This document shows positions 17,703-27,599 of a stretch of DNA of 64,000 nt, in pieces; positions within the stretch are counted from its first letter, which is position 1, and every line of letters starts with the position of its first letter. A program made the position numbers and the translations under genes. Origin of the DNA: Cellulomonas sp. ES6 (GTDB lineage: Bacteria > Actinomycetota > Actinomycetes > Actinomycetales > Cellulomonadaceae); contig NZ_CP125655.1 of the NCBI RefSeq assembly GCF_030053835.1, positions 4,030,001 through 4,094,000 of the forward strand, given 5' to 3'. The notes under the pieces are model-generated. The model worked only from the letters and a program-made list of their open reading frames with translations, did no database searches and was not told the origin of the DNA.

Positions 17703-18923
17703 TCACGTCGTCGCCCCGGTCAGCCGCCACCAGGCGGCCGCGAGGTCGGAGCCGGGCGCGGCTAGGACGACGCGCCAGCCCGCCCGGCGCAGGGCGCGGG
17801 CGGTGGCGGCGGCGGGCTCGTCGGCGTCGTCCCCCCGGACCACCGCCCAGGAGGGCCGGGTGCGGCTGACCTCGGCGAGCGCCGCGCGCCCGGCGCCGCC
17901 CTGCGCGCCCAGCACCGCCACGACCAGCCCGGACCCGCCGTCGGCCTCGTCCACGGCGCCGAGCTCGGCGAGCAGCGCGCGCTCCGCCGACGCGGGGTCC
18001 GGGTGCCCGGCGAGGTCGACGGTGGCGTCCAGGAGCTGCTGCGCGGCCGGCATGCCGACGTCGACGAGCCCGCGGTCGTCGGCCGGCGCCCCGGTGAGCA
18101 GGTGCGTGGGGTGGCCGGCCGCGCGGACGGCGAGCGCGACGGACGCGGCCAGGGAGATGCTCCACTCCAGCGCGTCGCCGGGGCCGGGCTGGTCGAGCAG
18201 CACGGTCACGGGGCGCATCCCGGCGCGCTCGTCGGAGCGCACGACGAGCTCGCCGCGCCGGGCGCTGCTCGGCCAGTGCACGCGGCGCAGGTCGTCGCCG
18301 ACGCGGTAGTCGCGCAGCGCGGCGTCGTCGGACGCGGGGGAGCGCGCGCCGACGACGGACCGCTCCGGCTCGGCGACCAGCAGCTCGCGCGGGACGGGCA
18401 GCTCGACGACGGCGGGCCACACAGTGACCGTCTCGCGCGCGCCGAGCGTGGCCCGCACCTGCGCGACGCCGAACGGGTCGGTGCGGGTGACCACGAGCGG
18501 TCCCAGCGCCCACCGCCCGCGGCGGGTGGCCTGGACGGGGTAGCGCAGGCGCACGGCGCGCGGCTCCCGGGAGACGGCGGCGCGCAGCGGCCGGCCGCCG
18601 GACAGCTCGACGGCGGCCTGCTCGCGCAGCCGCAGGTCGGTCAGCCGTGCGCGCGAGGCGCCACGGGCCAGGGCGACCTCCACCTGCACGTCGGCGGTCC
18701 GCCCGGCGTGCACGGGGTCGGGCCGCACCGTCCGCCGCGTCCGCAGCGCGTTCCCGCGGCCCGGGTCGACGACGCCGACGGCCGCCAGGCCCAGCAGGAC
18801 GAGCAGCACGGGGAGCGTGCCGAGCGTGAGCAGGTCGGTCGAGCCGAGCCCGGTGCCCGCCGCGGCCACCACGAGGCCCGCGACCACGAGGCCCACCCCC
18901 CGGCGGGTCGGGCGCAGGCGCAT
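17703..18923 (-). CDS. DUF58 domain protein
   Basis: A 406-residue protein with two N-terminal membrane helices (about residues 8-48). A beta-rich region follows, then the DUF58 signature LRDYRVGDDLRRVHWPSSAR near residue 200. The C-terminal part is von Willebrand A-like. The function is unproven; in other bacteria DUF58 proteins work with MoxR ATPases. Its ATG shares one base with the TGA of moxR (TGATG), and the transglutaminase gene follows after 37 bases. Confidence 0.88.
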   Translation of the reverse strand: MRLRPTRRGVGLVVAGLVVAAAGTGLGSTDLLTLGTLPVLLVLLGLAAVGVVDPGRGNALRTRRTVRPDPVHAGRTADVQVEVALARGASRARLTDLRLREQAAVELSGGRPLRAAVSREPRAVRLRYPVQATRRGRWALGPLVVTRTDPFGVAQVRATLGARETVTVWPAVVELPVPRELLVAEPERSVVGARSPASDDAALRDYRVGDDLRRVHWPSSARRGELVVRSDERAGMRPVTVLLDQPGPGDALEWSISLAASVALAVRAAGHPTHLLTGAPADDRGLVDVGMPAAQQLLDATVDLAGHPDPASAERALLAELGAVDEADGGSGLVVAVLGAQGGAGRAALAEVSRTRPSWAVVRGDDADEPAAATARALRRAGWRVVLAAPGSDLAAAWWRLTGATT

Positions 18924-19927
18924 CAGCCCGCGGCGGTCCGGTCGCGGACGGCCGCGCGCGCCGGGGCGGGCACCGCGGTGCGCGCCACCAGGTCGCCGAT
19001 CACGTCCTGGCCGGTGCGGCCGGACAGCCGCGACTCGGCGCTGAGGATGACCCGGTGCGCGAGGACGGCGACCGCCAGGTCCTGCACGTCGTCGGGCAGC
19101 ACGTGGTCGCGCCCGGCGACCGCCGCGAGGCCCTTGGCGGCGCGCAGCAGCTGGATCGCGGCGCGCGGCGAGGCACCGAGGCGCAGCGCCGGGTCGGCAC
19201 GGGTCCCGCCGACGAGGTCGACGACGTACTGCTTCACCGCCGCCGAGGCGTACAGGTGGCGGGTGGTCGTGATCAGGCGCGTCACCTGCGCCGCGTCCGT
19301 CACGGCCGAGAGCCCGTCGAGCGGGTCGGCGGTCTCCTGCAGGTCGAGCATCGCGACCTCGGCCTCCGCGGTCGGGTAGCCGACCGCGAGCCGCGCCATG
19401 AACCGGTCCCGCTGCGCCTCGGGCAGCGGGTACGTGCCCTCCATCTCGACCGGGTTCTGCGTCGCGACGACGAGGAACGGCCGCGGCAGCGGGTAGGTCC
19501 GCCCGTCCACCGTGACCTGCGCCTCCTGCATGGACTCCAGCAGGGCGGACTGCGTCTTCGGGGAGGCGCGGTTGATCTCGTCGCCGATCACCACGTGGGA
19601 GAACACCGGACCGGGCCGGAACTCGAACTCGCCCGTCTGCGCGCGGTAGATGGTGACGCCGGTGAGGTCGCTCGGCAGCAGGTCGGGGGTGAACTGGACC
19701 CGGCCGACGGTGCAGTCGATCGTGCGGGCCAGCGCCTTCGCGAGGGTGGTCTTGCCGACTCCGGGCACGTCCTCGAGCAGCAGGTGACCCTCGGCGAGGA
19801 GCACGGCGACCGCGGTGCGGACCAGCTCCGGCCGGCCGCTGACGACGCGGTCGATGCCGGCGCGCATCCGGTCCGTCACGGTGATGAGCTCGTCCATCTC
19901 GGACGCGCCGGGCACGGCCAGCGGCAT
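18923..19927 (-). CDS. moxR: MoxR family AAA+ ATPase
   Basis: A 334-residue AAA+ chaperone-type ATPase. Walker A is VPGVGKTTLAKALA, Walker B is VVIGDEINRASPKTQSALLESMQE, sensor 1 is LVVATQNPVEMEG, and the lid has SPRAAIQLLRAAKG. The ATG at 19927 has GAGGGGG before it; longer frames to 20245 only add low-complexity sequence. It is the first gene of the operon with the DUF58 and transglutaminase genes and is divergent from mraZ. Confidence 0.92.
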   Translation of the reverse strand: MPLAVPGASEMDELITVTDRMRAGIDRVVSGRPELVRTAVAVLLAEGHLLLEDVPGVGKTTLAKALARTIDCTVGRVQFTPDLLPSDLTGVTIYRAQTGEFEFRPGPVFSHVVIGDEINRASPKTQSALLESMQEAQVTVDGRTYPLPRPFLVVATQNPVEMEGTYPLPEAQRDRFMARLAVGYPTAEAEVAMLDLQETADPLDGLSAVTDAAQVTRLITTTRHLYASAAVKQYVVDLVGGTRADPALRLGASPRAAIQLLRAAKGLAAVAGRDHVLPDDVQDLAVAVLAHRVILSAESRLSGRTGQDVIGDLVARTAVPAPARAAVRDRTAAG

Positions 19928-20316
19928 GGGACCCCCTCGGTCGACTGGGGGAAGCCTAAGCGCCCGCGCTGGTGGGCGGGAGGTCGGCGGCCTCGGCGGG
20001 ATCCGCACGGCTCGCGCCGGCCCCGGGTGGGGCGTGTCCCCGGGGAGGCCCGGCGGCGCGGCCGGGGCGCTCCACTTCCCTCCCCGGGGAGGGAGGGGCC
20101 GGGCGGTGGCAGCCGTGGGCCGGGGGGCGAGCGAGACGCCGCGAGGCGCTGACCTGCGACGACGCGGTGCGGTGCCCGCGGGGACCGGGCCGGGCGGCCG
20201 CCGGATCCCGGCCCTTCGCCACGCGGGACGCGTCATGTCCTCCACCGCGCTCCACCGGCCCTGACCTGCGCAGACGGCTCAGGTTCACCCGTCCGGCGCC
20301 GATCTCACAGGTACAG
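19928..20316. other. Divergent intergenic region between moxR and mraZ
   Basis: About 390 bases without a gene. It contains a perfect 18-bp palindrome (TCCCTCCCCGGGGAGGGA, 20077-20094) and otherwise GC-rich sequence. Promoters for both directions must lie here, but I could not place convincing -35/-10 pairs. No rnpB-like or tRNA-like sequence is seen. Confidence 0.5.
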
Positions 20317-20342
20317 GTGGAGTGAAGTGGAGTACCGTGGAG
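20317..20342 (+). promoter_or_regulatory. Putative MraZ operator (three GTGGAG repeats)
   Basis: GTGGAG occurs at 20317, 20327 and 20337, exactly 10 bases apart. MraZ represses its own operon by binding short tandem GTGG-type repeats with a period near one helical turn. The match in position, upstream of mraZ, and in spacing makes this a likely operator. Confidence 0.72.
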
Positions 20343-20393
20343 CCACGGGGTGCCAGCGGGTGCCTCGAGCGCGGTCCGGGGGAGGTGGGCGAC

Positions 20394-20867
20394 GTGGGGT
20401 TCGAGCAGGCGCTGGCCGGCCTCGGTGCCTCCGTGCCGTTCCTCGGGACCCACACCCCCAAGCTCGACGACAAGGGGCGGCTGATCCTCCCGGCCAAGTT
20501 CCGCCCCCAGCTCGCGCAGGGCCTGGTCATGACGCGCGGCCAGGACCGCTGCCTGTTCCTGCTGCCGCTCGACGAGTTCGCCCGGATGCACGACAAGCTG
20601 CGCCAGGCCCCCGTCACCAGCAAGCAGGCCCGCGACTACCTGCGCGTGTTCCTGTCCGGAGCCTCCGACGAGGTCCCGGACAAGCAGGGGCGCGTGTCGA
20701 TCCCGCCGATGCTGCGCGCCTACGCCGGCCTCGACCGCGACGTCGCCGTCATCGGCGCCGGCACCCGCGTCGAGGTCTGGGACCTCCAGGCCTGGGAGAC
20801 CTACCTGGCCGCGCAGGAGGCCGGCTACGCGGAGACCGCCGAGGAGGTGTTCCCCGGAGCCTTCTGA
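20394..20867 (+). CDS. mraZ: Transcriptional regulator MraZ
   Basis: A 157-residue AbrB-like regulator that heads the division and cell-wall cluster and in studied bacteria represses it. Two MraZ domains are present: [22 protein letters not shown] at the start and [20 protein letters not shown] in the middle. The start is uncertain. GTG 20394 has a GGGGGAGG before it, but GTG 20433 would begin closer to the conserved FLGTH. A farther ATG at 20322 lies inside the operator repeats and is unlikely. Confidence 0.92.
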   Translation: MGFEQALAGLGASVPFLGTHTPKLDDKGRLILPAKFRPQLAQGLVMTRGQDRCLFLLPLDEFARMHDKLRQAPVTSKQARDYLRVFLSGASDEVPDKQGRVSIPPMLRAYAGLDRDVAVIGAGTRVEVWDLQAWETYLAAQEAGYAETAEEVFPGAF

Positions 20868-20904
20868 CGCATGACCACCGCCCGGTGAGACCTCCCCCCG
20901 GCAG

Positions 20905-20931
20905 CTCTGACGCACTTCCCCGGCGTCAGAG
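20905..20931. terminator. Hairpin between mraZ and rsmH
   Basis: CTCTGACGC (20905-20913) pairs perfectly with GCGTCAGAG (20923-20931) around a 9-base loop, with further C/G-rich flanks. It could attenuate read-through from mraZ into the rest of the cluster. Confidence 0.45.
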
Positions 20932-20985
20932 GGCCGGTGGGGGATCTGGTCGGACGGCGGAGGGGCCGCCCGACCACTTCCGTGC

Positions 20986-21030
20986 CCCGCACCAGCACCA
21001 CCCGCACCACCCGCACCACGCGCACCACGC
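20986..21030 (+). repeat. Short tandem repeat (CACCACCCG type)
   Basis: Four nearly perfect 9-base units of CACCAC(C/G)C(G/T) lie just upstream of the rsmH RBS. Read in the rsmH frame they would encode His-His-Pro/Ala triplets, but the strong RBS at 21049-21054 indicates that translation starts later. Confidence 0.6.
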
Positions 21031-21058
21031 TGACCAGCCCGCCCGAGAGGAGGCACGC

Positions 21059-22144
21059 ATGTCCGAGCACGACGCCGCGTCGCGGCACACGCCCGTGCTC
21101 CTGCAGCGCTGCCTCGACCTGCTCGCCCCGGCGCTCGCCGCGCCCGGGTCGGTCCTGGTCGACGCGACGCTCGGCATGGGCGGGCACAGCGAGGGCGTGC
21201 TCGCGGCGCTGCCGCACGTGCGGGTCGTCGGCGTGGACCGCGACCCGGAGGCGCTGCGGCTCGCCTCGGCGCGGCTCGCGCCGTTCGGCGACCGGTTCAC
21301 CCCGGTGCACGCCGTGTACGACGAGATCCCCGAGGTGCTCGAGCGGCTCGGCCTCCCCGGCGTCCAGGGCGTGCTCATGGACCTCGGCGTGTCGTCGCTG
21401 CAGCTCGACGAGGCGGAGCGCGGGTTCTCCTACGCCCAGGACGCCCCGCTGGACATGCGGATGGACCCGACCCGCGGCCGCACCGCGGCCGACGTCCTCA
21501 ACACCTACGACGAGGCCGAGCTGACCCGGGTGCTGCGCGAGTACGGCGAGGAGCGGTTCGCCGGTCGCATCGCCCGCCGCATCGTGCAGGCGCGCGCGAC
21601 CGCGCCGGTGGAGCGGTCCGGCCAGCTCGTGGACCTGGTGCGCGCGGGCATCCCCGCCGCGGCGCGCCAGACCGGGGGCAACCCCGCCAAGCGGACGTTC
21701 CAGGCCCTGCGCATCGAGGTGAACGACGAGCTCGCCGTGCTCGGGCGGGCGGTCCCGGCGGCGGTCGAGGCGCTCGTCGTCGGCGGGCGGATCGTCGTCG
21801 AGGCGTACCAGTCGCTGGAGGACCGGCTCGTGAAGCGCGCGTTCGCGGCGGGCGCCGAGATCAGCGCGCCGCCCGGGCTGCCCGTGGTGCCGGAGACCCA
21901 CGCCCCCTACCTGCGGCTGCTGACGCGCGGCGCCGAGGAGGCCGACGCCGCGGAGATCGCCCGCAACCCGCGCTCCCAGTCGGTCCGGCTGCGGGCCGCC
22001 GAGCGGCTGCGGCCGACGCCGGAGCACCTGCGTCCCGGCGCCGGTGCCCCGCCCCACGGCGCCCGCGGACGCGGCTCGCGCCGCACCGAGACCGGCCGCC
22101 GCACCGACACGACCCGCACCACCGGACCGAGGAGAACCGCATGA
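21059..22144 (+). CDS. rsmH: 16S rRNA (cytosine-N4) methyltransferase RsmH
   Basis: A 361-residue SAM-dependent enzyme that methylates C1402 of 16S rRNA at N4. It starts with [15 protein letters not shown], and its SAM motif is [15 protein letters not shown]. Other family marks are [19 protein letters not shown] and LDMRMDPT. The C-terminal 40 residues are an Arg/Thr-rich extension. GAGAGGAGG precedes ATG 21059. The TGA overlaps the ftsL ATG by 4 bases (ATGA). Confidence 0.95.
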   Translation: MSEHDAASRHTPVLLQRCLDLLAPALAAPGSVLVDATLGMGGHSEGVLAALPHVRVVGVDRDPEALRLASARLAPFGDRFTPVHAVYDEIPEVLERLGLPGVQGVLMDLGVSSLQLDEAERGFSYAQDAPLDMRMDPTRGRTAADVLNTYDEAELTRVLREYGEERFAGRIARRIVQARATAPVERSGQLVDLVRAGIPAAARQTGGNPAKRTFQALRIEVNDELAVLGRAVPAAVEALVVGGRIVVEAYQSLEDRLVKRAFAAGAEISAPPGLPVVPETHAPYLRLLTRGAEEADAAEIARNPRSQSVRLRAAERLRPTPEHLRPGAGAPPHGARGRGSRRTETGRRTDTTRTTGPRRTA

Positions 22145-22554
22145 GCGCCGAGCAGGCCGCGGCGCGCGCCCCGCGCGTCCACCCCCGTCCGTCCACCACC
22201 CCCGCCGCCGCCCCCGCGCGCCCCCGGCTGCGCGTCGTCCGGCCGCCGGCGCAGGCGCGCACGCACGTGCCGTTCGTCGTCACCTGCATGGCGATCCTCG
22301 CGGCGGCGCTGCTGGCGGCGCTGCTGCTGAACACCCAGCTCGCCGCCGGCGCGTACGCGACGCGCACGATGGACCTGCGGCTCGCCGAGCTGGCGCGCAC
22401 CGAGCAGTCGCTGTCGGCCGAGCTCGACGCGAACAAGGCGCCGGCGCACCTGGCGGAGCAGGCGACCGCGCTCGGCATGCAGCCGGCGGGGTCCACCGCC
22501 TGGCTGCGGCTCGCGGACGGCACCGTCCAGGGGGCGACCGGAGCCGGCCAGTGA
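22141..22554 (+). CDS. ftsL: Cell division protein FtsL (septum formation initiator-like)
   Basis: A 137-residue bitopic membrane protein. A basic, Pro/Ala-rich cytoplasmic N-terminus of about 45 residues precedes one membrane helix (about residues 46-68). A short leucine-rich extracytoplasmic segment follows ([20 protein letters not shown]), predicted to form a coiled coil with FtsB/DivIC. Sequence conservation is low in this family, so the call rests mainly on position between rsmH and ftsI. It is coupled to both neighbours by 4-base overlaps. Confidence 0.85.
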   Translation: MSAEQAAARAPRVHPRPSTTPAAAPARPRLRVVRPPAQARTHVPFVVTCMAILAAALLAALLLNTQLAAGAYATRTMDLRLAELARTEQSLSAELDANKAPAHLAEQATALGMQPAGSTAWLRLADGTVQGATGAGQ

Positions 22555-24431
22555 GCACGCCGCCGCGCCGGACGCCCGCCCCGGCGGGGCCCGCCCGCCC
22601 GGCCGGCGTCGCGCGCCGCGTGCCCGGCACCTCCGCGCCGCGCGTCCCCACGCAGCGGGGGCCGCGTCGCGCCGCCGTCGCCGGCGGGCCCAGCATCACG
22701 CTGCTCAACCGCCGCCGCACCGTGCTGGTCGTCGTGGTGGCGCTGCTGCTGACGGTGTTCTCCGGCCGGCTCGTGTGGCTCCAGGGCGTGCAGGGGCAGG
22801 CGATGGCCGCGGAGGCGCTGGAGAGCCGCCTGACGAAGGCGACGCTCGTGGCCTCGCGCGGGCAGATCACGGACGCCGAGGGCGAGGTGCTCGCGACGTC
22901 CGTCGACCGGTACGACATCGAGGCCAACCAGCGGCTGATCCGCACCTGGTCGGCGAAGGTCGACGGCACCACGTACACGGGCGCGGCGGGGGCGGCGCAG
23001 CTCCTGGCGCCGGTGCTCGACGCGAACGTCGCGGAGCTCGGCGCGAAGCTGGACGGCGACAAGGGCTTCGTCTACGTCGCCAAGAACGTGCTGCCGGAGG
23101 TCTGGCAGGCGGTCGCCGAGCTGCGTATCAACGGCATCACGGCCAGCCAGGTGGCGGACCGCGTCTACCCGAACGGCAACCTCGCGGGCAACCTGCTGGG
23201 CTGGGTCAACGCCGAGGGGACCGGCGCCACGGGCGTCGAGGCGGTGCTCGACGGCGAGCTCGCCGGCACCCCGGGCAGCACGACGTACGAGCGGGGGCGC
23301 GGCGGCCAGCAGATCCCCGGCGGCTACCAGGAGTCGACCCCCGCGGTGGACGGGCGCAGCGTGCAGCTGACGATCAACGCGGACATCCAGTGGAAGGCGC
23401 AGCAGGCCATCGAGCAGCAGGTCGCCGCCACCGGTGCGGACTCCGGGTCCATCGTCGCGCTCAATACCAAGACCGGCGAGGTGCTCGCGATCGCCGACTC
23501 CCGCACGGTCGACCCGAACGACCCGGGCAAGACGCAGGACCTGTGGAGCGGGTCGAGCGCCGTGTCCGACGTGTTCGAGCCCGGCTCGACGGCGAAGGTC
23601 ATCACGATGGCGGCGGCGATCGAGACCGGTCTCGTCGACCCGTACAGCCAGTTCGAGGTGCCCTACCAGTACACGACGCCGAACAACCAGACGTTCAAGG
23701 ACTCGCACGAGCACGCGGGGCTGCGCCTGACGACCACCGGCATCCTCGCGGAGTCGTCGAACACCGGCACCGTCATGATCGGGCAGAACATCCCGCAGCA
23801 GGTCCGGTACGACTACCTGTCGAAGTTCGGCTTCGGCGCGCGGACCGGCATCGAGCTGCCGGGGGAGTCGCCCGGCATCCTGCACCCGTCCGACGACTGG
23901 GACGGCCGGTCCAAGTACGCCGTGCTGTTCGGGCAGTCGCTCTCCGTCACGGCGCTGCAGGCCACCGAGGTGTTCGCCACGATCGCCAACGGCGGCACCC
24001 GCATCGCGCCGCACCTCGTCGCGGGCTGGACCGAGCCGGACGGCACGTACACGCCGGCCGAGGCACCGGAGGCGACCCAGGTGGTCTCGCCGGAGACGGC
24101 CGCCACCGTGCTCAGCATGATGGAGAGCGCCGTCGACGAGGGCACCGGCTCGGCGGCCGCCATCCCGGGCTACCGCGTCGCGGGCAAGACCGGCACGGCC
24201 CAGTCCTGGCGCGCCGACGGCTCGCAGGGCATCTCGGCGTCGTTCATCGGCGTGGCCCCGGCCGACGACCCGGCCATCGCGGTCAGCGTCGTCCTGCACA
24301 ACCCGCGCACGTCGGAGTGGGGCGGCACCGTCGCGGCCCCGGTGTTCTCCGAGGTGGCCGGCTACGCCCTCACGGAGCTCGGCGTGGCCCCCAGCGGCAC
24401 CCAGCCCGAGCTGTTCCCGACGACCTGGTGA
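22551..24431 (+). CDS. ftsI: Peptidoglycan transpeptidase FtsI (PBP3, class B)
   Basis: A 626-residue septal transpeptidase. One membrane helix lies near residues 60-80, then the PBP dimerisation domain and the transpeptidase domain. Active-site motifs are Ser346 in EPGSTAKVIT, Ser402-Ser-Asn in ESSNTG, and Lys546 in GKTGTAQ. The N-terminal cytoplasmic part is Arg/Pro-rich. GTG 22551 overlaps the ftsL stop (GTGA). With FtsW it forms the septal peptidoglycan synthase. Confidence 0.95.
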   Translation: MSTPPRRTPAPAGPARPAGVARRVPGTSAPRVPTQRGPRRAAVAGGPSITLLNRRRTVLVVVVALLLTVFSGRLVWLQGVQGQAMAAEALESRLTKATLVASRGQITDAEGEVLATSVDRYDIEANQRLIRTWSAKVDGTTYTGAAGAAQLLAPVLDANVAELGAKLDGDKGFVYVAKNVLPEVWQAVAELRINGITASQVADRVYPNGNLAGNLLGWVNAEGTGATGVEAVLDGELAGTPGSTTYERGRGGQQIPGGYQESTPAVDGRSVQLTINADIQWKAQQAIEQQVAATGADSGSIVALNTKTGEVLAIADSRTVDPNDPGKTQDLWSGSSAVSDVFEPGSTAKVITMAAAIETGLVDPYSQFEVPYQYTTPNNQTFKDSHEHAGLRLTTTGILAESSNTGTVMIGQNIPQQVRYDYLSKFGFGARTGIELPGESPGILHPSDDWDGRSKYAVLFGQSLSVTALQATEVFATIANGGTRIAPHLVAGWTEPDGTYTPAEAPEATQVVSPETAATVLSMMESAVDEGTGSAAAIPGYRVAGKTGTAQSWRADGSQGISASFIGVAPADDPAIAVSVVLHNPRTSEWGGTVAAPVFSEVAGYALTELGVAPSGTQPELFPTTW

Positions 24432-24491
24432 GGCGGGCGTGACCACCGTCACGGGCGGCCTCCCGGTCGCGGGTCCGACCGCCCCTCGCGG

Positions 24492-24497
24492 TAGCCT
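24492..24497 (+). promoter_or_regulatory. Internal -10 box before murE
   Basis: TAGCCT ends 7 bases before ATG 24505, the spacing expected for a leaderless start. It suggests that murE onwards can be transcribed independently of mraZ. Confidence 0.45.
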
Positions 24498-24504
24498 CGT
24501 GCCC

Positions 24505-26109
24505 ATGACGTCCCCGCAGGGCCGGCTCCGGCCGGAGCACCCCCACCGCCGCCGGGTCGCCGACCTCGCCGCCGCCGCGGGCCTCGTCAGCGCCGGCCCC
24601 GAGGTGCCCGGCGACCTGCTGACCTCGGGCGTCACGGTCGCGAGCGGCGACGTGCTGCCGGGCGACGTGTTCGTCGGCGTGCCGGGCGCGCACACCCACG
24701 GCGCGGCCCACGCCCCGCAGGCGGTCGCCGCCGGCGCCGTGGCCGTGGTCACCGACGCCGCGGGCGCCGCGCTGCTGTCCGGCGAGCCCGCGCTGCGCGA
24801 CGTGCCGGTGCTGCTGAGCGACGACCCGCGGGCCGTCGCCGGCATCCTCGCCGCCGAGCTGCACGACCACCCCGGCCGCCACCTCACGACCGTCGGCGTC
24901 ACGGGCACCAACGGCAAGACGACCACGACGTACTTCGTCGAGGCAGCGCTGCGCCGACAGCACGGGCGCACGGTGGTGATGGGGACGGTCGAGCTGCGCA
25001 TCGGCGACGAGGCGATCGAGAGCCCCCGCACCACGGTCGAGGCGCCGGTGCTCCAGTCGATCCTCGCCCTGGGGCTGGAGCGGGGCGCGACCGCCGCGGC
25101 GATGGAGGTGTCCTCGCACGCGCTCGCGCTCGGCCGCGTGAACGGGCTGGAGCTCGACGTCGCCGGCTTCACGAACCTCCAGCGCGACCACCTCGACTTC
25201 CACGGCGACATGGAGGGCTACTTCCAGGCGAAGGCCCAGCTGTTCCGGCCCGGTCGCGCCCGGCACGCCGTGGTCGTCGTCGACGACGAGTGGGGCCGTC
25301 GGCTCGCCGCCGAGGCGGAGATCCCGGTCGACACCGTCGCGACGCACGTCGGCTCCCCGGAGTCGGCCACGGCGGACTGGGCCGTCACCGAGGCCGACAT
25401 CGGCCTGGACGGCGTCGGGTCCTCGTTCGTCCTGCGCGGGCCGGACGGCGCCGAGCACCGCGCGGCGAGCCCGCTGCCCGGGCTGGTCAACGTCTCGAAC
25501 GCGGCGCTGGCGGTCGTCCTCGCCCACCGCGCCGGCGTCCCGCTCGCGGACGCGATCGACGCCGTCGGGCACGCCAGCGGCGTCCCCGGCCGGATGGAGC
25601 GGGTCGTCGAGCGCCGCCCGGCGCCGGACGAGCGCCCGCTGTGCCTCGTGGACTACGCCCACACCCCGGACGCGCTCGTCCTGGCGCTCGAGGCGGTCCG
25701 CCCGATCACGCCCGGCCGGCTCGTCATCGTGTTCGGCTCCGACGGCGACCGGGACCGCGGCAAGCGTCCGATCATGGGCCGGATCGCCGCGCGCCTCGCC
25801 GACGTGCTCGTCGTCACCGACGAGAACCCCCGCTCGGAGGACCCCGCGTCCATCCGGGCCGCGATCCTCGACGGGGTGCGCGAGGAGCGACCCGACCTGG
25901 CGGACGTGCACGAGGCCACGAGCCGCACGCAGGCGATCCACGACGCCCTCGACCTCGCGACGGAGCTGGACACCATCATCATCACCGGCAAGGGTCACGA
26001 GCCGACCCAGGAGATCGCCGGCGTCTTCCACCGCTACAACGACCGCGACGTCCTGCGCGCGGCCGACGCGGAGCGGACGGCCCGGCAGCAGCAGGAGCAG
26101 CACGCGTGA
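24505..26109 (+). CDS. murE: UDP-MurNAc-tripeptide ligase MurE
   Basis: A 534-residue ligase that adds the third amino acid of the stem peptide. The ATP site is [15 protein letters not shown]. The carbamylated-lysine region and [11 protein letters not shown] are present. The substrate-specificity motif reads [10 protein letters not shown]; enzymes that add meso-diaminopimelate usually have D-N-P-R, so the first Asp is Glu here. If the organism is Cellulomonas-like, whose walls contain ornithine, the diamino acid may be ornithine or lysine; that is inference. GTG 24439 is an alternative start, but the -10 box at 24492 favours ATG 24505. The stop overlaps murF (GTGA). Confidence 0.93.
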   Translation: MTSPQGRLRPEHPHRRRVADLAAAAGLVSAGPEVPGDLLTSGVTVASGDVLPGDVFVGVPGAHTHGAAHAPQAVAAGAVAVVTDAAGAALLSGEPALRDVPVLLSDDPRAVAGILAAELHDHPGRHLTTVGVTGTNGKTTTTYFVEAALRRQHGRTVVMGTVELRIGDEAIESPRTTVEAPVLQSILALGLERGATAAAMEVSSHALALGRVNGLELDVAGFTNLQRDHLDFHGDMEGYFQAKAQLFRPGRARHAVVVVDDEWGRRLAAEAEIPVDTVATHVGSPESATADWAVTEADIGLDGVGSSFVLRGPDGAEHRAASPLPGLVNVSNAALAVVLAHRAGVPLADAIDAVGHASGVPGRMERVVERRPAPDERPLCLVDYAHTPDALVLALEAVRPITPGRLVIVFGSDGDRDRGKRPIMGRIAARLADVLVVTDENPRSEDPASIRAAILDGVREERPDLADVHEATSRTQAIHDALDLATELDTIIITGKGHEPTQEIAGVFHRYNDRDVLRAADAERTARQQQEQHA

Positions 26110-27599
26110 TCGCGATGACGGCGGCGCAGGTGGCGGCCGCGACCGGCGGGCGGCTGCGCCCGGCGGACCTCGACCCGTCCACGGTGGTCACCGGACCGGT
26201 CGTCGTGGACTCCCGGCTGGTCGGGCCCGGCGCGCTGTTCGTCGCGCTGCCGGGGGAGCACGTCGACGGGCACGACTACGCGGCCGCCGCCGTGCGCGCC
26301 GGCGCGACGCTCGTCCTGGCGACGCGGGACCTCACCGACGACGGCTCCGGCGACGGCGCCCCGGTGCCGCTGCCCGTGGTGGTGGTGGACGACGTCGAGC
26401 GCGCGCTCGGCGAGCTGGCGCGCGTCGTGCTCGAGCAGCTGCGCGAGGCCGCGGTCGAGCCGGGCGGCAGCGGGCTGCGCGTCATCGGCGTGACGGGATC
26501 CGTCGGCAAGACCACCACCAAGGACCTGCTGGCGCAGCTGTGCACCGTGGCCGGCCCGACGGTGGCGCCCGAGAAGTCGTTCAACAACGAGATCGGCCTG
26601 CCGCTCACCGTGCTGCGCGCGGACGAGCAGACCCGGTTCCTCGTGCTCGAGATGGGCGCCTCGGGGATCGGTCACCTCGACTACCTCACGGACATCGCGC
26701 CGCCGGACGTCGCCGTCGTGCTCGTCGTCGGGCACGCCCACCTGGAGGGCTTCGGCGGGATCGAGGCCGTGGCGCGCGCGAAGTCCGAGCTCGTCACCGG
26801 TCTCGCGCCGGGCGGCGTCGCCGTGCTCAACGCGGACGACCACCGGGTGCTGGCCATGGCGGAGCTGGCCCCGGGGCCCGTCGCGACGTTCGGCACCACC
26901 ACCGGGGCGGACGTGCGCGCCGTCGACCTGCGCGTGGACCGCGCCGGCCGGGCGGCGTTCACGCTCGACGCCGGGCGCGTGCCGCCGGTCGAGGGGGAGA
27001 CGTCCCGGGAGCGGGCCGACGTCACGCTGCGGCTGGTGGGGGAGCACCACGTGCACAACGCGCTGGCCGCCGCGGCCGCCGGGCTCGCCGTCGGCCTGTC
27101 CCTCGCGGACGTCGCCGCCGGGCTGTCCGCCGCCGACGCGATCAGCCCGCACCGCATGCACGTCGTCGAGCGCCCCGACGGGGTGACGGTCGTCGACGAC
27201 TCGTACAACGCCAACCCCGACTCGATGCGCGCCGCGCTGCGCGCGCTCGCCGTGCTGGCGGGGCGCGAGCGCCGCTCGGTGGCCGTGCTCGGCGAGATGA
27301 TGGAGCTCGGCCCCGACGCGCGCGCCCAGCACGAGGCGATCGGCCTGCAGGTGGTGCGGCTCAACGTCGGCCTGACCGTCGTGGTCGGGGAGGGCGCGCG
27401 GGGCATCGCCGCCGGCGCCGTGCGCGAGGGGTCGTGGGGCGACGAGGTCGTCGTGGTGGACGACGTCGACGCCGCCGCGGAGCTGCTCGGGTCGGAGCTG
27501 CGGCCCGGCGACGTCGTGCTGCTCAAGGCCTCGAACGGCGCCGGCCTGTGGCGCCTCGGCGACCTGCTGACGGGCGTGCCCGCGGAGGTGCAGCCGTGA
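26106..27599 (+). CDS. murF: UDP-MurNAc-pentapeptide ligase MurF
   Basis: A 497-residue enzyme that adds D-Ala-D-Ala to the UDP-MurNAc-tripeptide. The ATP loop is [17 protein letters not shown], then [13 protein letters not shown] and [17 protein letters not shown], all strong MurF signatures. ATG 26115 is an alternative start. The gene overlaps murE before it and mraY after it by 4 bases each. Confidence 0.95.
   Translation: MIAMTAAQVAAATGGRLRPADLDPSTVVTGPVVVDSRLVGPGALFVALPGEHVDGHDYAAAAVRAGATLVLATRDLTDDGSGDGAPVPLPVVVVDDVERALGELARVVLEQLREAAVEPGGSGLRVIGVTGSVGKTTTKDLLAQLCTVAGPTVAPEKSFNNEIGLPLTVLRADEQTRFLVLEMGASGIGHLDYLTDIAPPDVAVVLVVGHAHLEGFGGIEAVARAKSELVTGLAPGGVAVLNADDHRVLAMAELAPGPVATFGTTTGADVRAVDLRVDRAGRAAFTLDAGRVPPVEGETSRERADVTLRLVGEHHVHNALAAAAAGLAVGLSLADVAAGLSAADAISPHRMHVVERPDGVTVVDDSYNANPDSMRAALRALAVLAGRERRSVAVLGEMMELGPDARAQHEAIGLQVVRLNVGLTVVVGEGARGIAAGAVREGSWGDEVVVVDDVDAAAELLGSELRPGDVVLLKASNGAGLWRLGDLLTGVPAEVQP

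Noticed and set aside
19928..20316. A stable RNA gene such as rnpB before mraZ
   Set aside because: None of the conserved rnpB core sequences is present.
21861..25211. A 1116-codon minus-strand frame across rsmH to murE
   Set aside because: It crosses four well-supported genes and is low in complexity (Arg, Ala, Gly, His); a shadow frame.
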